Shown here: positions 21,444 through 31,816 of the stretch, piece by piece
How positions within the stretch are numbered: position 1 is the first letter of the stretch
How the letters are laid out: every line of letters begins with the position of its first letter
DNA from: Aspidapion aeneum
Taxonomy: Eukaryota > Arthropoda > Insecta > Coleoptera > Brentidae
Assembly (NCBI GenBank): GCA_963576565.1
Contig: OY755042.1
Span: forward strand, 2,126,001 to 2,190,000
Length of the DNA: 64,000 nucleotides
Reading direction: 5' to 3'
Made by a program: the position numbers and the translations under genes
Notes under the pieces: model-generated
What the model was told of the DNA's origin: nothing
Database searches by the model: none
The model's input: only the letters and a program-made list of their open reading frames with translations

Positions 21444-22628
21444 CATTGGCGTAGCTAGGGGGGGCTAGGGGGAACTGGCCCTCCCTGAAGTCCCTCAGGC
21501 CCCCCCTAAGATATTTTAGGCCTCCCCTACCGACTACTAGTAAAAGAACATGACGCTGAAAATACATACTTTTCTATTATTATTCGGGAAATATTCAAAT
21601 AAAATAGGTGCATTAAAATTTAAAATCATTCAGATAATGTTTACATTTCAGGAAAAAGCCCTTGTCTTGCGGAATTAGGCTTTTTCTCTTTAAATTATCG
21701 GTAACTTTTCTGCACACATGCAATTTCCCGAAAATATTTTTTAAATTTAAACATAATTATGCATATTGAATATTTCATACATGTTGGCGACATCTTGTAA
21801 AATAAGTGTAAGTTAAATTTCGCATTTAATAAAAACAGCGACCTTTGCCCCTCTGTTTCCGAAATCGGGTTGTAGATGTTGTAAGGTTATAAAAGACCTT
21901 TTTAAACTGTTTTTCTAAAATAAATATAATAATCTTTTTAGTTTTTTTGAGGTTAGCATTTAGTGTCTTATGAAAATTTTCCGATTTTGGTGACAATTTC
22001 ATAACCATTTTCATATTAAGTTTTCCCACGTCGTTAAATTGAATAAATTCGTCGAGCAATACCGGGAAATTTTTAATATTAATACTTCTACTCTAAGAGC
22101 AGAAATTACCGTTTTAAAGAATTGTATTTTTCGGTTAAATCAAACTGTTGGTCATGATTCTATCAAACAACATATAGCAGAAACAGCAAACCTCTACCAA
22201 CTTTTTAAAGTTGCGAGTATTCTTCCAATTTCAAGTGCAACTTGCGAGAGGTATTTCTCTGCCATGAGGAGAGTTTTTAATTGGCTTAGAACAACTATGA
22301 CTCAAGAGAGACACTCAGGTTTGTCATTGTTATTCATATAAAAAGATGTTGAGGTCGACTTAGACAGTGTGGTAGACGCTTTCAGTCAGCGACGTAGAAA
22401 ACTTTCTTTGTAGAATTGCTGAATTACATACTTCCTGTGTATACATATAAATAAGTTGGTAAATGTATTATTAAATTTGTTATATTAAAATATTAGAACA
22501 TTTAATGCGCGTATTTTTTTTTATTCATTGCACACTTTGCACGACTCTGCAAAACCTATGTTTGCTTTTTGTTCAAGATAGACCGGGGCCACGGCCCCCC
22601 CTGAAAAGCAAGGCTAGCTACGCCAATG
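21444..22628 (+). mobile_element. hAT element family D, copy 1 (1185 bp)
   Basis: Ends CATTGGCGTAGCTAG and CTAGCTACGCCAATG are perfect 15-bp inverted repeats. CTTAAACA on each side (21436-21443 and 22629-22636) is a perfect 8-bp target duplication. The interior keeps only the C-terminal part of a transposase (22030-22413). A second copy, nearly identical over its whole length, is at 55593-56793. The element is an internally deleted, non-autonomous hAT of recent activity. Confidence 0.93.
22030..22413 (+). pseudogene. hAT transposase, C-terminal dimerisation domain remnant
   Basis: The frame reads YREIFNINTSTLRAEITVLK, then LYQLFKVASILPISSATCER, YFSAMRRVFNWLRTTM and QERHSGLSLL. This is the hAT C-terminal dimerisation domain with its signature SATCER(S/Y)FSAMRR...LR. 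After a TAA at 22339-22341 the frame continues to a natural-looking end at 22413 (VVDAFSQRRRKLSL). At the same codon the copy at 56183-56577 has GAA, so this is a nonsense mutation. The zinc finger and RNase-H-fold catalytic region are missing, so it cannot transpose by itself. Confidence 0.88.
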
Positions 22629-22769
22629 CTTAAACAAGAGTCCTGTAGTAGATATCTTGTGTGTATAAAACAAATATAAAACAGTTTTCAAAACATTACA
22701 AACTTTAATGAATACAAAATAAAACTCTTGTGCAATTTACAAATTATTACAAGACTTTTCTTATGACCT

Positions 22770-23872
22770 ATGAAACAAACAAGACCCAAAATATTTAAAA
22801 AAAAACTTTGGGTCGCGGAACTTTGTTCGAAAACACGTTGTTCGAAAACCATTGAAAGTAATAGTTCGAAAACATTTTCTTCGAATGGAAATTTGTTCAA
22901 AAACAGTTTCTTCAAACGGACATTTGTTCGAAAACATTTTGTTCGAACGGAAATTTGTTCGAAAACATTTTGTTTAAACGAAAATTTGTTCGAAAATATT
23001 TTTTTCGAACGAAAATTTGTTCGAAAATATTTTGTTCGAACGAAAATTGGTTCAAAAGGACATTTGCTCGAAAAACCTTTGTTTAAACGGAAATTTGTTC
23101 GAAAAAAATTTGTTCAAACGGAAGTTTGTTCGAAAACGTTTTCTTCAAACGGAAACTCGTTTGAAAACATTTTGTTTATTAAAAACAGCAACTGTTTGAC
23201 TAAAGGATCTCTTCTAACCTATTTTTTCAAAAAAAAAACTTTCCTGACTTCTTTCGCGGGATCCTAGAGGGTGTGAAACCGAACCGAACCGAACCGAACT
23301 GGCATCCTAGAGGTTGTGAAACCAAACCGAACTAAAGCGATACTTCGATTCGGTTCAGTTCGGTTCGGTTCAGTTTTGTTTCACACCTGCTAGGATCCCG
23401 CAAGAGAATTCAGGAAAGTTTTTTTTTGAAAAAATATGTTAAAAAGAGTCAAACAGTTGCTGTTTTTAATGAACAAAATGTTTTCGAACGAATTTCCGTT
23501 CGAAGAAAACGTTTTCAAACAAATTTCCGTTTGAACAAATTTTTTTCGAACAAATTTTCGTTCGAACAAAATTTATTCAAACAAATTTTCGTTTGCACAA
23601 AATGTTTTCGAACAAAAAGATTTCGAACAAATTTCCGTTCGAAGAAAATGTTTTCGAACAAATTTCCGTTCGAACAAAATATTTTCGAACAAATTTCCGT
23701 TCGAAGAAAATGTTTTTGAACCAATTTCCGTTCGAAGAAACTGTTTTTGAACAAATTTCCGTTCGAACAAAATGACTTTTGAAGAAAATGTTTTCGAACA
23801 ATTTTCTGTTCGAACAAAAAAATTCGAAGAAAATTTTTCGAAGAAATTTCTGCGACCCAAAATTTTTAACTT
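22770..23872. mobile_element. Foldback element built of TTCGAA minisatellite, ~1.1 kb
   Basis: Two arms, 22800-23270 and 23385-23865, are imperfect reverse complements and consist of a ~30-bp unit such as GAACGGAAATTTGTTCGAAA, each carrying one or two TTCGAA palindromes. Outer ends TTTGGGTCGCGGAA and GCGACCCAAAATTTTT are inverted. The ~110-bp centre carries GGATCCTAGAGG/CTAGGATCC and (GAACC)n/(GGTTC)n blocks, again inverted. Open frames across it (Arg/Lys/Phe-rich, repeating FVRT, SKTF) are by-products of the repeat. The design resembles foldback-type DNA transposons; the family is not recognised. Confidence 0.82.
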
Positions 23873-24217
23873 AGCTAGGAAGGTAAAAACTACGTTTCTA
23901 TAGGTTAACTTTTCAAACATATTTTTGGAAAAGAAAAGTACAGAACATGGAAAGGAAAAAATAAAATTTTATCCAAATTCATATCACGTACCCTTCCACT
24001 AGTTTTATCTGCCTTTTCGCTTTCGTCAAATAGCTGTTTTGTTAAAGTAACAAGAACAAATATGACGAGGGAACAAGATTAAGCACCGCCATCTATTTTG
24101 CCCACTTAGAATGGGGGTGTATGTCATGTGAAAGAAATGCTTAAAAGGAAACAAAAACAATGGGACACCTTTTTCGTGTTGCTGTGTTTAGACACAGTTT
24201 TAGGTCGAGTCAGTAGC
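23873..24217. other. Unannotated stretch
   Basis: Nothing supported beyond short chance ORFs. Confidence 0.4.
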
Positions 24218-24218
24218 T

Positions 24219-24957
24219 TGCATTTTTTTTTTACGGTTAAGCGCACTCGCAAGGAGATCCCTATCACGCTCGAGAAGCGGCCAGTGCTCGGAAATGTTGG
24301 TGTGTGTTGGTTTTGAAACGGTTCAGGTTGTAACCTGCAGGGAAAACTGTCCAGGGAGTTTATTCCACAGCGACGCTGTTCTCCAGAGATATGAATTCTG
24401 ATATAATGAGGTTCTTGGTGCCTCTATTTTGACAGTAAATTGATGGTTACCGTCTGTTTAACGTGTTCGCCTAGTAGGTGCTACTCCCGGGGGGATCATA
24501 TGTGCCAACTCTTCAGAGCATTTTCCGTGATAATACCTGTAGAAGAGAGATAGATCGCCCACAGTTCTTCGATGTTCGAGACTATCCAAGCTACGGGTAA
24601 GTGCGGGGTCATTGATCAGCTTGATAGCTCGTTTTTGCACGGTGTTCAAAAGCATTAAGGTATGTTTGGGTGCCGCACTCCATATATGTGAGCAGTACTC
24701 CATAGTTGGTCGAATCTGGGCTTTGTAGAGTGTCAGCAGTTGGCTTGGTGTATACAGATGTCTTGTACGAAATAGCACCCCAAGCTTTTGGGATGCCCTT
24801 TTAGCTATATCTGCCACGTGACTGTGCCAAGACATGTTGGTCTCTGCAGTGACTCCTAAGATGTTCAACTGGCTCTGCAAAGTGACAGCACTTCCAGATA
24901 GCATGATGTTTGGCTCACCAGTGCTGGTCTTTTTTGAAAACAGGGCTGCTTGGGTTT
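24219..24957 (-). pseudogene. Jockey/CR1-group retrotransposon 3' end, copy 1
   Basis: Minus-strand fragment starting at CCCAAGCAGCCCTGTTTTC and ending in an A-rich tail near 24219. It encodes the post-catalytic part of an RT ORF: ILGVTAETNMSWHSHVADIA, LYKAQIRPTMEYCSHIWSAA, LLNTVQKRAIKLIND, FYRYYHGKCSEELAHMIP. These are the thumb and C-terminal motifs of jockey/CR1-group elements. A TAA at 24458-24460 replaces the CAA of the sister copy at 39104-39926; beyond it the frame continues to the same C-terminus. 5'-truncated; its broken end abuts dispersed repeat B at 24958. Confidence 0.88.
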
Positions 24958-25255
24958 TATGAAAATCGGTTCAGCGGTTTAGGAGCTTTGTGTTACGGAC
25001 AGAAAAAAAAGACGATATTGCTAGAATAGTTCAAAATACACTCAAAAAACACATTTTCGACGTTATCTCAATCAAAAATTGGATCCATGACGGATGTATT
25101 ACCTTTCTAGCCTTTTAACACCCTCCAAATAAATTCCATGCTATATCAATCTTGAAAATAGTATTTTATAAATATCTCAGAAACGAAAGCTCCTATGAAA
25201 TATGTTCTACTATATTCTGTAAACCGCATATTGATACAATGCTTCGTTAAAAACC
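24958..25255 (+). repeat. Dispersed repeat family B, copy 3
   Basis: Starts at TGAAAATCGGTTCAGCGG and continues GACGATATTGCTAGAATAG, ATCTCAATCAAAAATTGG, AAATATCTCAGAAACG and GATACAATGCTTCGTTAAAA. These match modules of the copy at 14735-15290 but in a permuted order (second half before first half), as if joined in tandem or rearranged. Confidence 0.6.
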
Positions 25256-27202
25256 AGTGGTGTGTCGTATAGGGGGCCAGGAGGGGCGAACTTAAGCTTT
25301 TTAAATTTTAAAGTTTATCAAGTTTATACATTTAAATATTGTCTTCAAATTTAATAAGTTTCTAGATTTGTAAATATATTGGTTTTGGTAAATTTTTTCC
25401 ATAGAAAATTAAATAAAAAATAAAATAACTTGTCTCAAGAAATCTGTCCCAGGCGGTAACAGCCTATTTTTCCGCAAAGAAAATGCATTCCATGTGGCAA
25501 AAGAGAGTTTTTAAATTTTTGATAGTAAAACGTTTTGTTTTTAGAAATAAACATGTATTGATTTGAGGCAAATGCTGTTGATCTTTCTGTAACGTGCATT
25601 ATCTTACGTATAACTTGACTTGAAATCGATTTTCCCAAACAAACCCGTTAAAATGTTGAACAAAACTGAAAAACAAATTTTGTCATAAATTTGACTAGGG
25701 CGAAAAATGCTAAACTGTAAACAAATTGTCCCATCTGTAACACGATTCGTCCTGTTCGGTAACGCAATTTTTCCATGTTCAGAAATTGTACTGTGTGACA
25801 TTGAATTATTTATAATATTGTATTTCCTTTAAAACAGTAAATAAATTGAAATTGAATTGAAATTGACATTGAATTATTTCTTTAGAACTTAATTGGAAAA
25901 CACATAGTTGTATTTATATTTGCCTTGATATTTTTTACCATTATCTATCTTTGTAATTTTGGTTTGTGCCATAAATTGTGTGCTTTTTAATTTTCGTCCC
26001 TTCTGTAACGTTGATTTTTCTTCTATCACATCAAAATTACCTGATCTTTTTGTCATGTTTGCAAGTCCAGTGTTATTTGAAACCAATTTTTGAATTGAAA
26101 ATTAGTTTTTAAGAAATATTTGTTAGTTATTGTTAGGAAACTACCGCTCTGTGTGTTTTTTTACTTAATTTATCACTAGCTATCTTATTTCAGACATATT
26201 TCATAGATTTCTGTAGTATGGTGAAAACTACCGCATTACACGAAACAAAAGAAAATGACCATTCCGACAAAAACTCCTTATAAAAAACCCAACTCACTAT
26301 ATCTTACTAGTTTTGGTGACTTATAATAGTTCAAAGTCTGTCCCATTCAATTTACAAAAAAAATTTGCCCTTTATGTCTGTAGCACTATAACTTAAAATC
26401 AATTAACCGATTTTAACCAAATTTACCACAAAAAATTTGCGATACCGGCGCGATAGTACATTTCGAGGTTTCAAGTGCAGTACCTCGTAAGTGAACACTT
26501 TTTCGATTTTGCGGTCTTAAAAAAAAATCTCCAACACTAAAGAAAATACTTTCCTTAGTAAAAGTTTTAAAAAAATCAGCTCTCATTGCAGTTAACTGCA
26601 GTTTTTTGCTTGCCATGTAAAGTTTTTAAAAATGCACTTACGAGGAACTGCATTTGGACCCTCAATATGCGAAAAATATGTTTACAGGACTGGATCTAGA
26701 TATATCAAGCTTTTAATGATAATCTATCAACAATTTAATTTTTATTTAAATTTCTGATTCGTTAGGAAAAGTAATGCTGCATACATGGACCGCACGTCCC
26801 TGGGTCGGGTTTTTAGGTTTAGATTGTTATTGTCTGTATATGTCGCTTGACCCTTAAATATAATTTGGTAAATATATTTTAGAAAGAATTTGGTTTTTTT
26901 TAGTAGCAACTTATTACATTTATTTGACGTTTTGGCATAAAGACCTGCTGCATAAACTAAATCAATAGTAAAAATCCTATTGTTTTAGTTAAGAGTTTAG
27001 AATGATACATAGATCCCTAATTGGCTATGCAAAATTATTAAAATAGTATATTTTATTATGACTACATTTAAAATCAAGTTTTCTAATTTCCGATTTGAAT
27101 TTGCCGCTAAAACGCTCATTTCTAGCATGGCGTTACAATGATACACGGCATTCAAGTGTTTATTTGTTTTTGGTCTGTGTTTTTACGGTTTTAATGTAAA
27201 AA
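25256..27202. other. Unannotated stretch
   Basis: Begins with CAGTGGTGTGTCGTATAGGG, which resembles the left end of a hAT element, but no inverted partner was found. From 25440 to 26010 the phrase CTGTAACNC(G/A)ATTTTTCC recurs several times in degenerate form (25449, 25588, 25736, 25760, 26005), a loose short repeat. No gene supported. Confidence 0.4.
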
Positions 27203-27385
27203 ATGTCCTATAAGTGGTGTGTAGTGCCTTAGTGTTCGAATACTAGCATAAAAACACCTGAAAAACTATTTATTCATGTGCCTACAGCAGTAAAAGAACG
27301 GCAAAAGTGGCTAGAACATGCTCGAAGAGACCAAAGGGCCTTATCTAATACATTTTCACTTTACATTTGTGAAGATCACTTTGAT
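27203..27385 (+). pseudogene. THAP-domain first exon with a splice donor and an in-frame stop
   Basis: From ATG 27203 the frame gives MSYKWCVVP, a TAG at codon 10 (27230-27232), then CSNTSIKTPEKLFIHVPTAV, RQKWLEHARRDQ and FSLYICEDHFD. This is a THAP zinc-finger domain (C-x4-C ... C-x2-H) with the invariant Pro of TPEKLF and Trp of KWL. The exon ends at a consensus donor, GAT|GTGAGT, directly after CEDHFD, a usual exon boundary in insect THAP genes. The TAG falls where many homologues have Gln or Lys and is one base from CAG. No downstream exon was identified. THAP domains occur in host regulators and in P-type and other transposases; which applies here is unknown. Confidence 0.75.
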
Positions 27386-28530
27386 GTGAGTATAACTAAA
27401 TTGTTTCTATTAATTTTTCTCACGTTGTCTATAATATATATAACTATTTCGTAAATGGCGACGAAATTTTTGAGGTTATGTTTATTACAAGGGGTGAACA
27501 ACTATAATAGGCAGAAAGGTGTACAAATTTTTAGGCGGTGCTAGACAGTTATTAGGCAGGACTAGGGAGTACCTTTAAATGCAGGATTAGGCAGTGCACG
27601 AGCAGGCTAAATATAGGACTAGGCAGTACCTACGCACGACTATGCAGTGTAACTTATGCAGTACTTCAAGTATTGCTGGTCATTGTATACTTTTTGCCTG
27701 TCCCCCCATCGGTTTATTACATGATTTTTATTTTTGTTTTTTTTTCTGTGAATTAATTTATTATTACAGTTGCCCAAAAAAGCAATTTTTGATTGTTTCT
27801 TAATGATTAAAATAATAATGATTGGCTATTTAATTGAATCTATTGTAAATGGCATATTAAACAAAAATGCAAAACATACAACCTAACCTCAAAATCTAAA
27901 TGAGTAAAATTAGGCGAAGAATATTGTAAAAAAACTTTCAGTTATATATACAAAACAACTCATCGAATATTTACATCCATATTTTAACGTTTCTAAATTC
28001 CGCAGAACTCTTGTTGGCAAAGAAGCCTGCCACCATAAAAGGAATTCAGCATTGGCAACTTGGAGCTATTGGCTTTGGAGAATCCGTTTTCCGTTAAAAA
28101 TGTTTTTTTATAAGCAAAACACAAAATAAATTCTAATTTAAGACGATAATTCGCACTTTAAACGAAAGAAAACATTACTATCCATAAGAAAATAACACAG
28201 AAATCGGTTAAAAAAAATATGTACAATAATACAGGACCGAAAACTGACTTTACAGGTCTTCCCAGATTTACAGGTCCCATTTGCGGCTAACACTGTAATA
28301 TTCCTGGATCGACCTGTGAAGTTTACGTTTCCGGTCTAGTAAAGTAAATACCTATTACGGTGCCATTACTGTTTACGTAATGGGGTTAAGATTAAGTATT
28401 CTCAAAATATTGCTTTCCCATTGTTTAATGTTATTTAATTTACAGTTCTTGTTTAGTTTGGTTACAATTGGTTACAAGAAAAAACTCAACGTCTTCTCCA
28501 CAAAAGTCTTTATTGTTTCGGGTTTTATTT
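27386..28530. other. Unannotated stretch (intron or intergenic)
   Basis: Would be intron if the THAP exon were still spliced. The segment 27530-27660 repeats the phrase AGGCAGTAC/AGGACTAGGCAGT four or more times (AGGCGGTGCTAGACAG, AGGCAGGACTAGG, AGGATTAGGCAGTGC, AGGACTAGGCAGTACC), a small degenerate minisatellite. No exon recognised. Confidence 0.4.
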
Positions 28531-28573
28531 AGGACATGTTTCGAGTCTTAAGAGACACATCATCAGCTGAAAC
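28531..28573 (-). ncRNA. Hammerhead-ribozyme-like motif (Penelope-type terminus)
   Basis: On the minus strand: exact core CTGATGA, a stem-II-like GTCT...AGAC hairpin, CGAAAC, then CATGTC. GAAA followed by self-complementary CATG and UC is the short-stem-III layout of hammerheads reported in Penelope-like elements. Stem II is imperfect, with unpaired bases between the core and the helix. No protein remnant is adjacent, so this is an orphan terminal fragment. Confidence 0.45.
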
Positions 28574-29548
28574 AAGGTAAACAAAGAAGTGTAACTATAT
28601 CCGAAGCAATTTTTAGTGCATATTAAATAGTTTAAACTGAAATAATAAAATTATATTGAAAGGGATCAAATAATCACTTTCAGGTTCACTAATCTACATT
28701 TTTTACATTTTATAAACCAATACCCCAAACTGCATTACTCATAAAACGTCCTTAAAATGTAACATTTGAAGGTTTTTAAAAGGTATGTTAGTAAATGTGA
28801 ATTTGTTCTTCTTTCTGTACATAAAATACACAGTTTGCCAGAAAAAACTAAAATTTTTTACGATAGGCTTTTATAATTTACCTACCAAGAATTTTAATTT
28901 GCAGTTGTTGAACTAAGATTTTTATGGTTTTTAACTTATAAGTAAAAAGAATTGAGATAAAAATATAGTAAACTTTTCCAATACAAATTTCAAAATAAAA
29001 GGTTCTTACTAATTTGGAAACGTTTTGTTAAACTTACTAATGTTCAATTTAGCACTGTTGCTAAGAGTCACTATGCAGCTGTAATAGCCTAGTTACAAAA
29101 AACAATTCAAAACTATTAAGAACATTTCATTTCAAAAAATTTTCATTGGAATACTTGGTTATACTTTTTTCTCAATTTTTTTTATGGGATACCATTTTCG
29201 TGTACTTGACTTTTCTTTATATGAAATGTTTTTTATGATTTTACTCTTTTTTTAAACGATTTGGATAATATTTGAGTTTTAAAGTAGTAAAATATGCCGA
29301 ATAATGTTTTGCGATGTTTATTCGGATAGCTTTTACCGTTTTACATTTTCCTTTTTAAATAATTTTTTTTTATTTCGATAAATTTGAGCATTTTGTTAAT
29401 CCTTGCATTGTAACCCCAGCGCTGGTAGCTTTGTGATTTTTTTTTTAATCTTTAATTTAAACTAGTAGGAACATAATAATTATTTAATTATTATTAATAG
29501 TTATAATAAATATTTGAAATTACCGTTTTCTCTTTTGATAGTTATTAG
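28574..29548. other. Unannotated AT-rich stretch
   Basis: No ORF above chance and no repeat partner seen. Confidence 0.4.
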
Positions 29549-29821
29549 AGAATTATTGAAATACAGCCAGGCTATAATTGTGCCAAGCACTATTTTGACA
29601 CATTCGCATTGAAAACTGACAGTTAGTCCTTCAAAATTGACATGACAAAGTCGAATTTAAAACTTTCGTCATTTATTTTCAATTAATAAAAAAGGCACTA
29701 TTTATTCTGGTTCATATAGTAAACAAAGCCGTGTGTTGAAAGATCACAGCTGATGTTACAATGTGAAGGTGTCAAAATTGTGCCTGGTACTATTATAGCC
29801 TGGCTTTATTTCAATAATTCT
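29549..29821. mobile_element. MITE family A, best-preserved copy (273 bp)
   Basis: AGAATTATTGAAATACAGCC at the left and GGCTTTATTTCAATAATTCT at the right are inverted with one mismatch; the repeat extends through AGGCTATAATTGTGCC. Copies at 1-181 and 3384-3576 share the interior. Target duplication not resolved. Non-coding. Confidence 0.85.
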
Positions 29822-31275
29822 GTATTATTTAGCAGTATTACTGTCGTAGTTTTAACTACTATTATATTGTACATAATTGCATTAATGCCTAATTTGCTTG
29901 AAGTACCTACATGTATTTACCAGAAAAGTTAGGGTGGGGCGGTGGATTTTTTTTTAAGTGCTTGTTTATAATTTTTCTCAGTTTGCGAAACACCAGCTTT
30001 CTATCATTTCTGGAAGTGGACAATAATAGTTTTACATAACTTAATATGTTTCAGTGAGTAAATTAAAGTTTTGAGGTTTTTTAATAGTTTTATCATAGAA
30101 GAATCAGTTTGATAAATCTCAGGTCTCTAGCAATCCTGGAAGTGGGCATTGTTACTTTTACATTATTTTACAAGTGTAGGGGAGGAAAACAAATAAACAT
30201 TTTGGGGTTTTTTTATTGTTTTAAAGGGTTTGGTATTAATATCTATCAATCTGCCAAATTAGCTGGGTTAGCTTTGTAGCATATCTGGAAATAAAGTAGA
30301 ATTTTGATGATCTATACAAGTCAATGAGTGGCAAAATCGACGTTTTTTAAGATTCCGTAACTGCTTTATGAAATACTACCATAAAACATGCAGAAATTGT
30401 TTATTTGGGTAGTTTAAGTAAAGCTGGTACAGCAGTTTGCTCGAACTTATCGGAGCACTGTTGTGCTGCCAAACTTGTTTATTTCTTACTTAATTCCTCT
30501 AGAAAAAAATTAATTTTAACAGCAACCACTGTATATTAATTCAATATTATTTAAATTTTAAGGTTTACAAAGGATTTTACCTTTATAATAAATATGAATT
30601 TTTATTTTAGGTAATGATTCTCATTTCCTTCATCTTTAAGAAAAGGCTCCATACTTTTTACGGGAATTGGTAAGTTTCGTAAGAATAGAGATGTGCATAA
30701 ATTACTTAACGGTCATAGGGGGGAGAGCCGAAGCGTTTTAAAACATTACCTAGTGGGAAGGGGGCATTACATATTTTTTGGGCTGTGCGGAAATAAGTTT
30801 TGACTTTAACACAAACCTTTTTTTTGTCAAAAGGATATTTAAAAATGGGTGGAAGGAATCTTAAAAACTAAAATCGCCCAACCGTTACAAAAGACATGGT
30901 TGAGGGGGTCAAAAATGGGCAAAGTCATCGTTACGTAATCTGTGTACGGTTCCTATAAGCTCCTTAGCAAAATTTTGCCGGTAACATAAATACGTCAGAA
31001 TTAGGGGCGTGCCTAACTTTTTGGTTGCCTAAGTTAGAGACCCTGTATATATGACATATTTTAAATAAAAGAGACGCGACAAACTCTTCAAAGTCAAATT
31101 TATTTAAGTCAAAATCAAAGAAGAAAATATCGGTCCTCTATAGTTTAGCGATGTTTAGAGAAAGACGCACATTCTGTCCTTGTCAATTCATAAGCGTGGG
31201 AAAATAAAAATAAATAATTTTTAACAAAACCTATGCAGGTGGTGCGGACAAATGTATTTGTTTAAATGCTGCATC
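29822..31275. other. Unannotated stretch with a degenerate ~125-bp tandem repeat
   Basis: Between about 29975 and 30330 three diverged units share the order CAGCTTTCTATCATTTCTGG / AGGTCTCTAGCAATCCTGG / AGCTTTGTAGCATATCTGG, AAGTGGACA, TTTTACAT and a following GTGAGTAAA-like block. The rest holds nothing recognised. Confidence 0.5.
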
Positions 31276-31808
31276 ATGGCTATCAAAACGGACGGGCCAC
31301 GATCCTCCACTTTGTTGACGTTACATCCGGGGCTGATTTTTTTTTGATGGCCACGTTACGACACAGCTGATTGTCATTAAAATGTTGACGTTGGAATGAC
31401 GGTTCATAAATATTTGATTTTTTTGAAAATAAAGCCGGTTTTGAGATTGTTTTTACTACATTATTTTAGAACAATTTTTACAATTTGACAAACACAGATG
31501 ACAAAGTCAAATACCTGTCAAATATAACAGTTGGCATGCGGTATATGGCGGGTAATTTGAATTCAAAATAAAAAATGCTAAATCTTGAACATTTTAACTT
31601 TTTAATCATCTTGCATCCTTACAAGTTTGGTAGAATATCGGGATGGTGTCTGAGAATATTTCACTGAAATTTCGCGGAAATCTGTAGTGCCATTTTGAAA
31701 ATATCATAAAAAAACTTCTGACCTCCCATAAGATCCAATGTAAAATTCAGCCCCCGGAGAACAGCTGATTTTTTCAGGGTCGTGGCCTCTATTTTTGTGT
31801 TGGCCTTG
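31276..31808. mobile_element. hAT-type MITE family C, copy 2 (533 bp)
   Basis: Left end ATGGCTATCAAAACGG, right end TTTTTGTGTTGGCCTTG. Flanks GCTGCATC (31268-31275) and GCTGCATG (31809-31816) give an 8-bp target duplication with one change. The GGGCCACGATCC and GGGTCGTGGCC blocks near the ends are inverted. Non-coding. Confidence 0.88.
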
Positions 31809-31816
31809 GCTGCATG

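Noticed and set aside
21826..22059. Minus-strand ORF shared by both family-D hAT copies (also 55984-56217)
   Set aside because: Shared only because the elements are near-identical; no domain, and the plus strand carries the transposase remnant.
22790..23200. CRISPR-like array
   Set aside because: The repeats are contiguous degenerate units with no unique spacers, and the genome is eukaryotic.
22770..23920. Overlapping ORFs rich in FVRT/SKTF on both strands
   Set aside because: They follow from the ~30-bp TTCGAA repeat and occur in several frames on both strands; not a protein family.
25257..25310. hAT element beginning CAGTGGTGTGTCGT
   Set aside because: No inverted partner or 8-bp duplication found within several kilobases.
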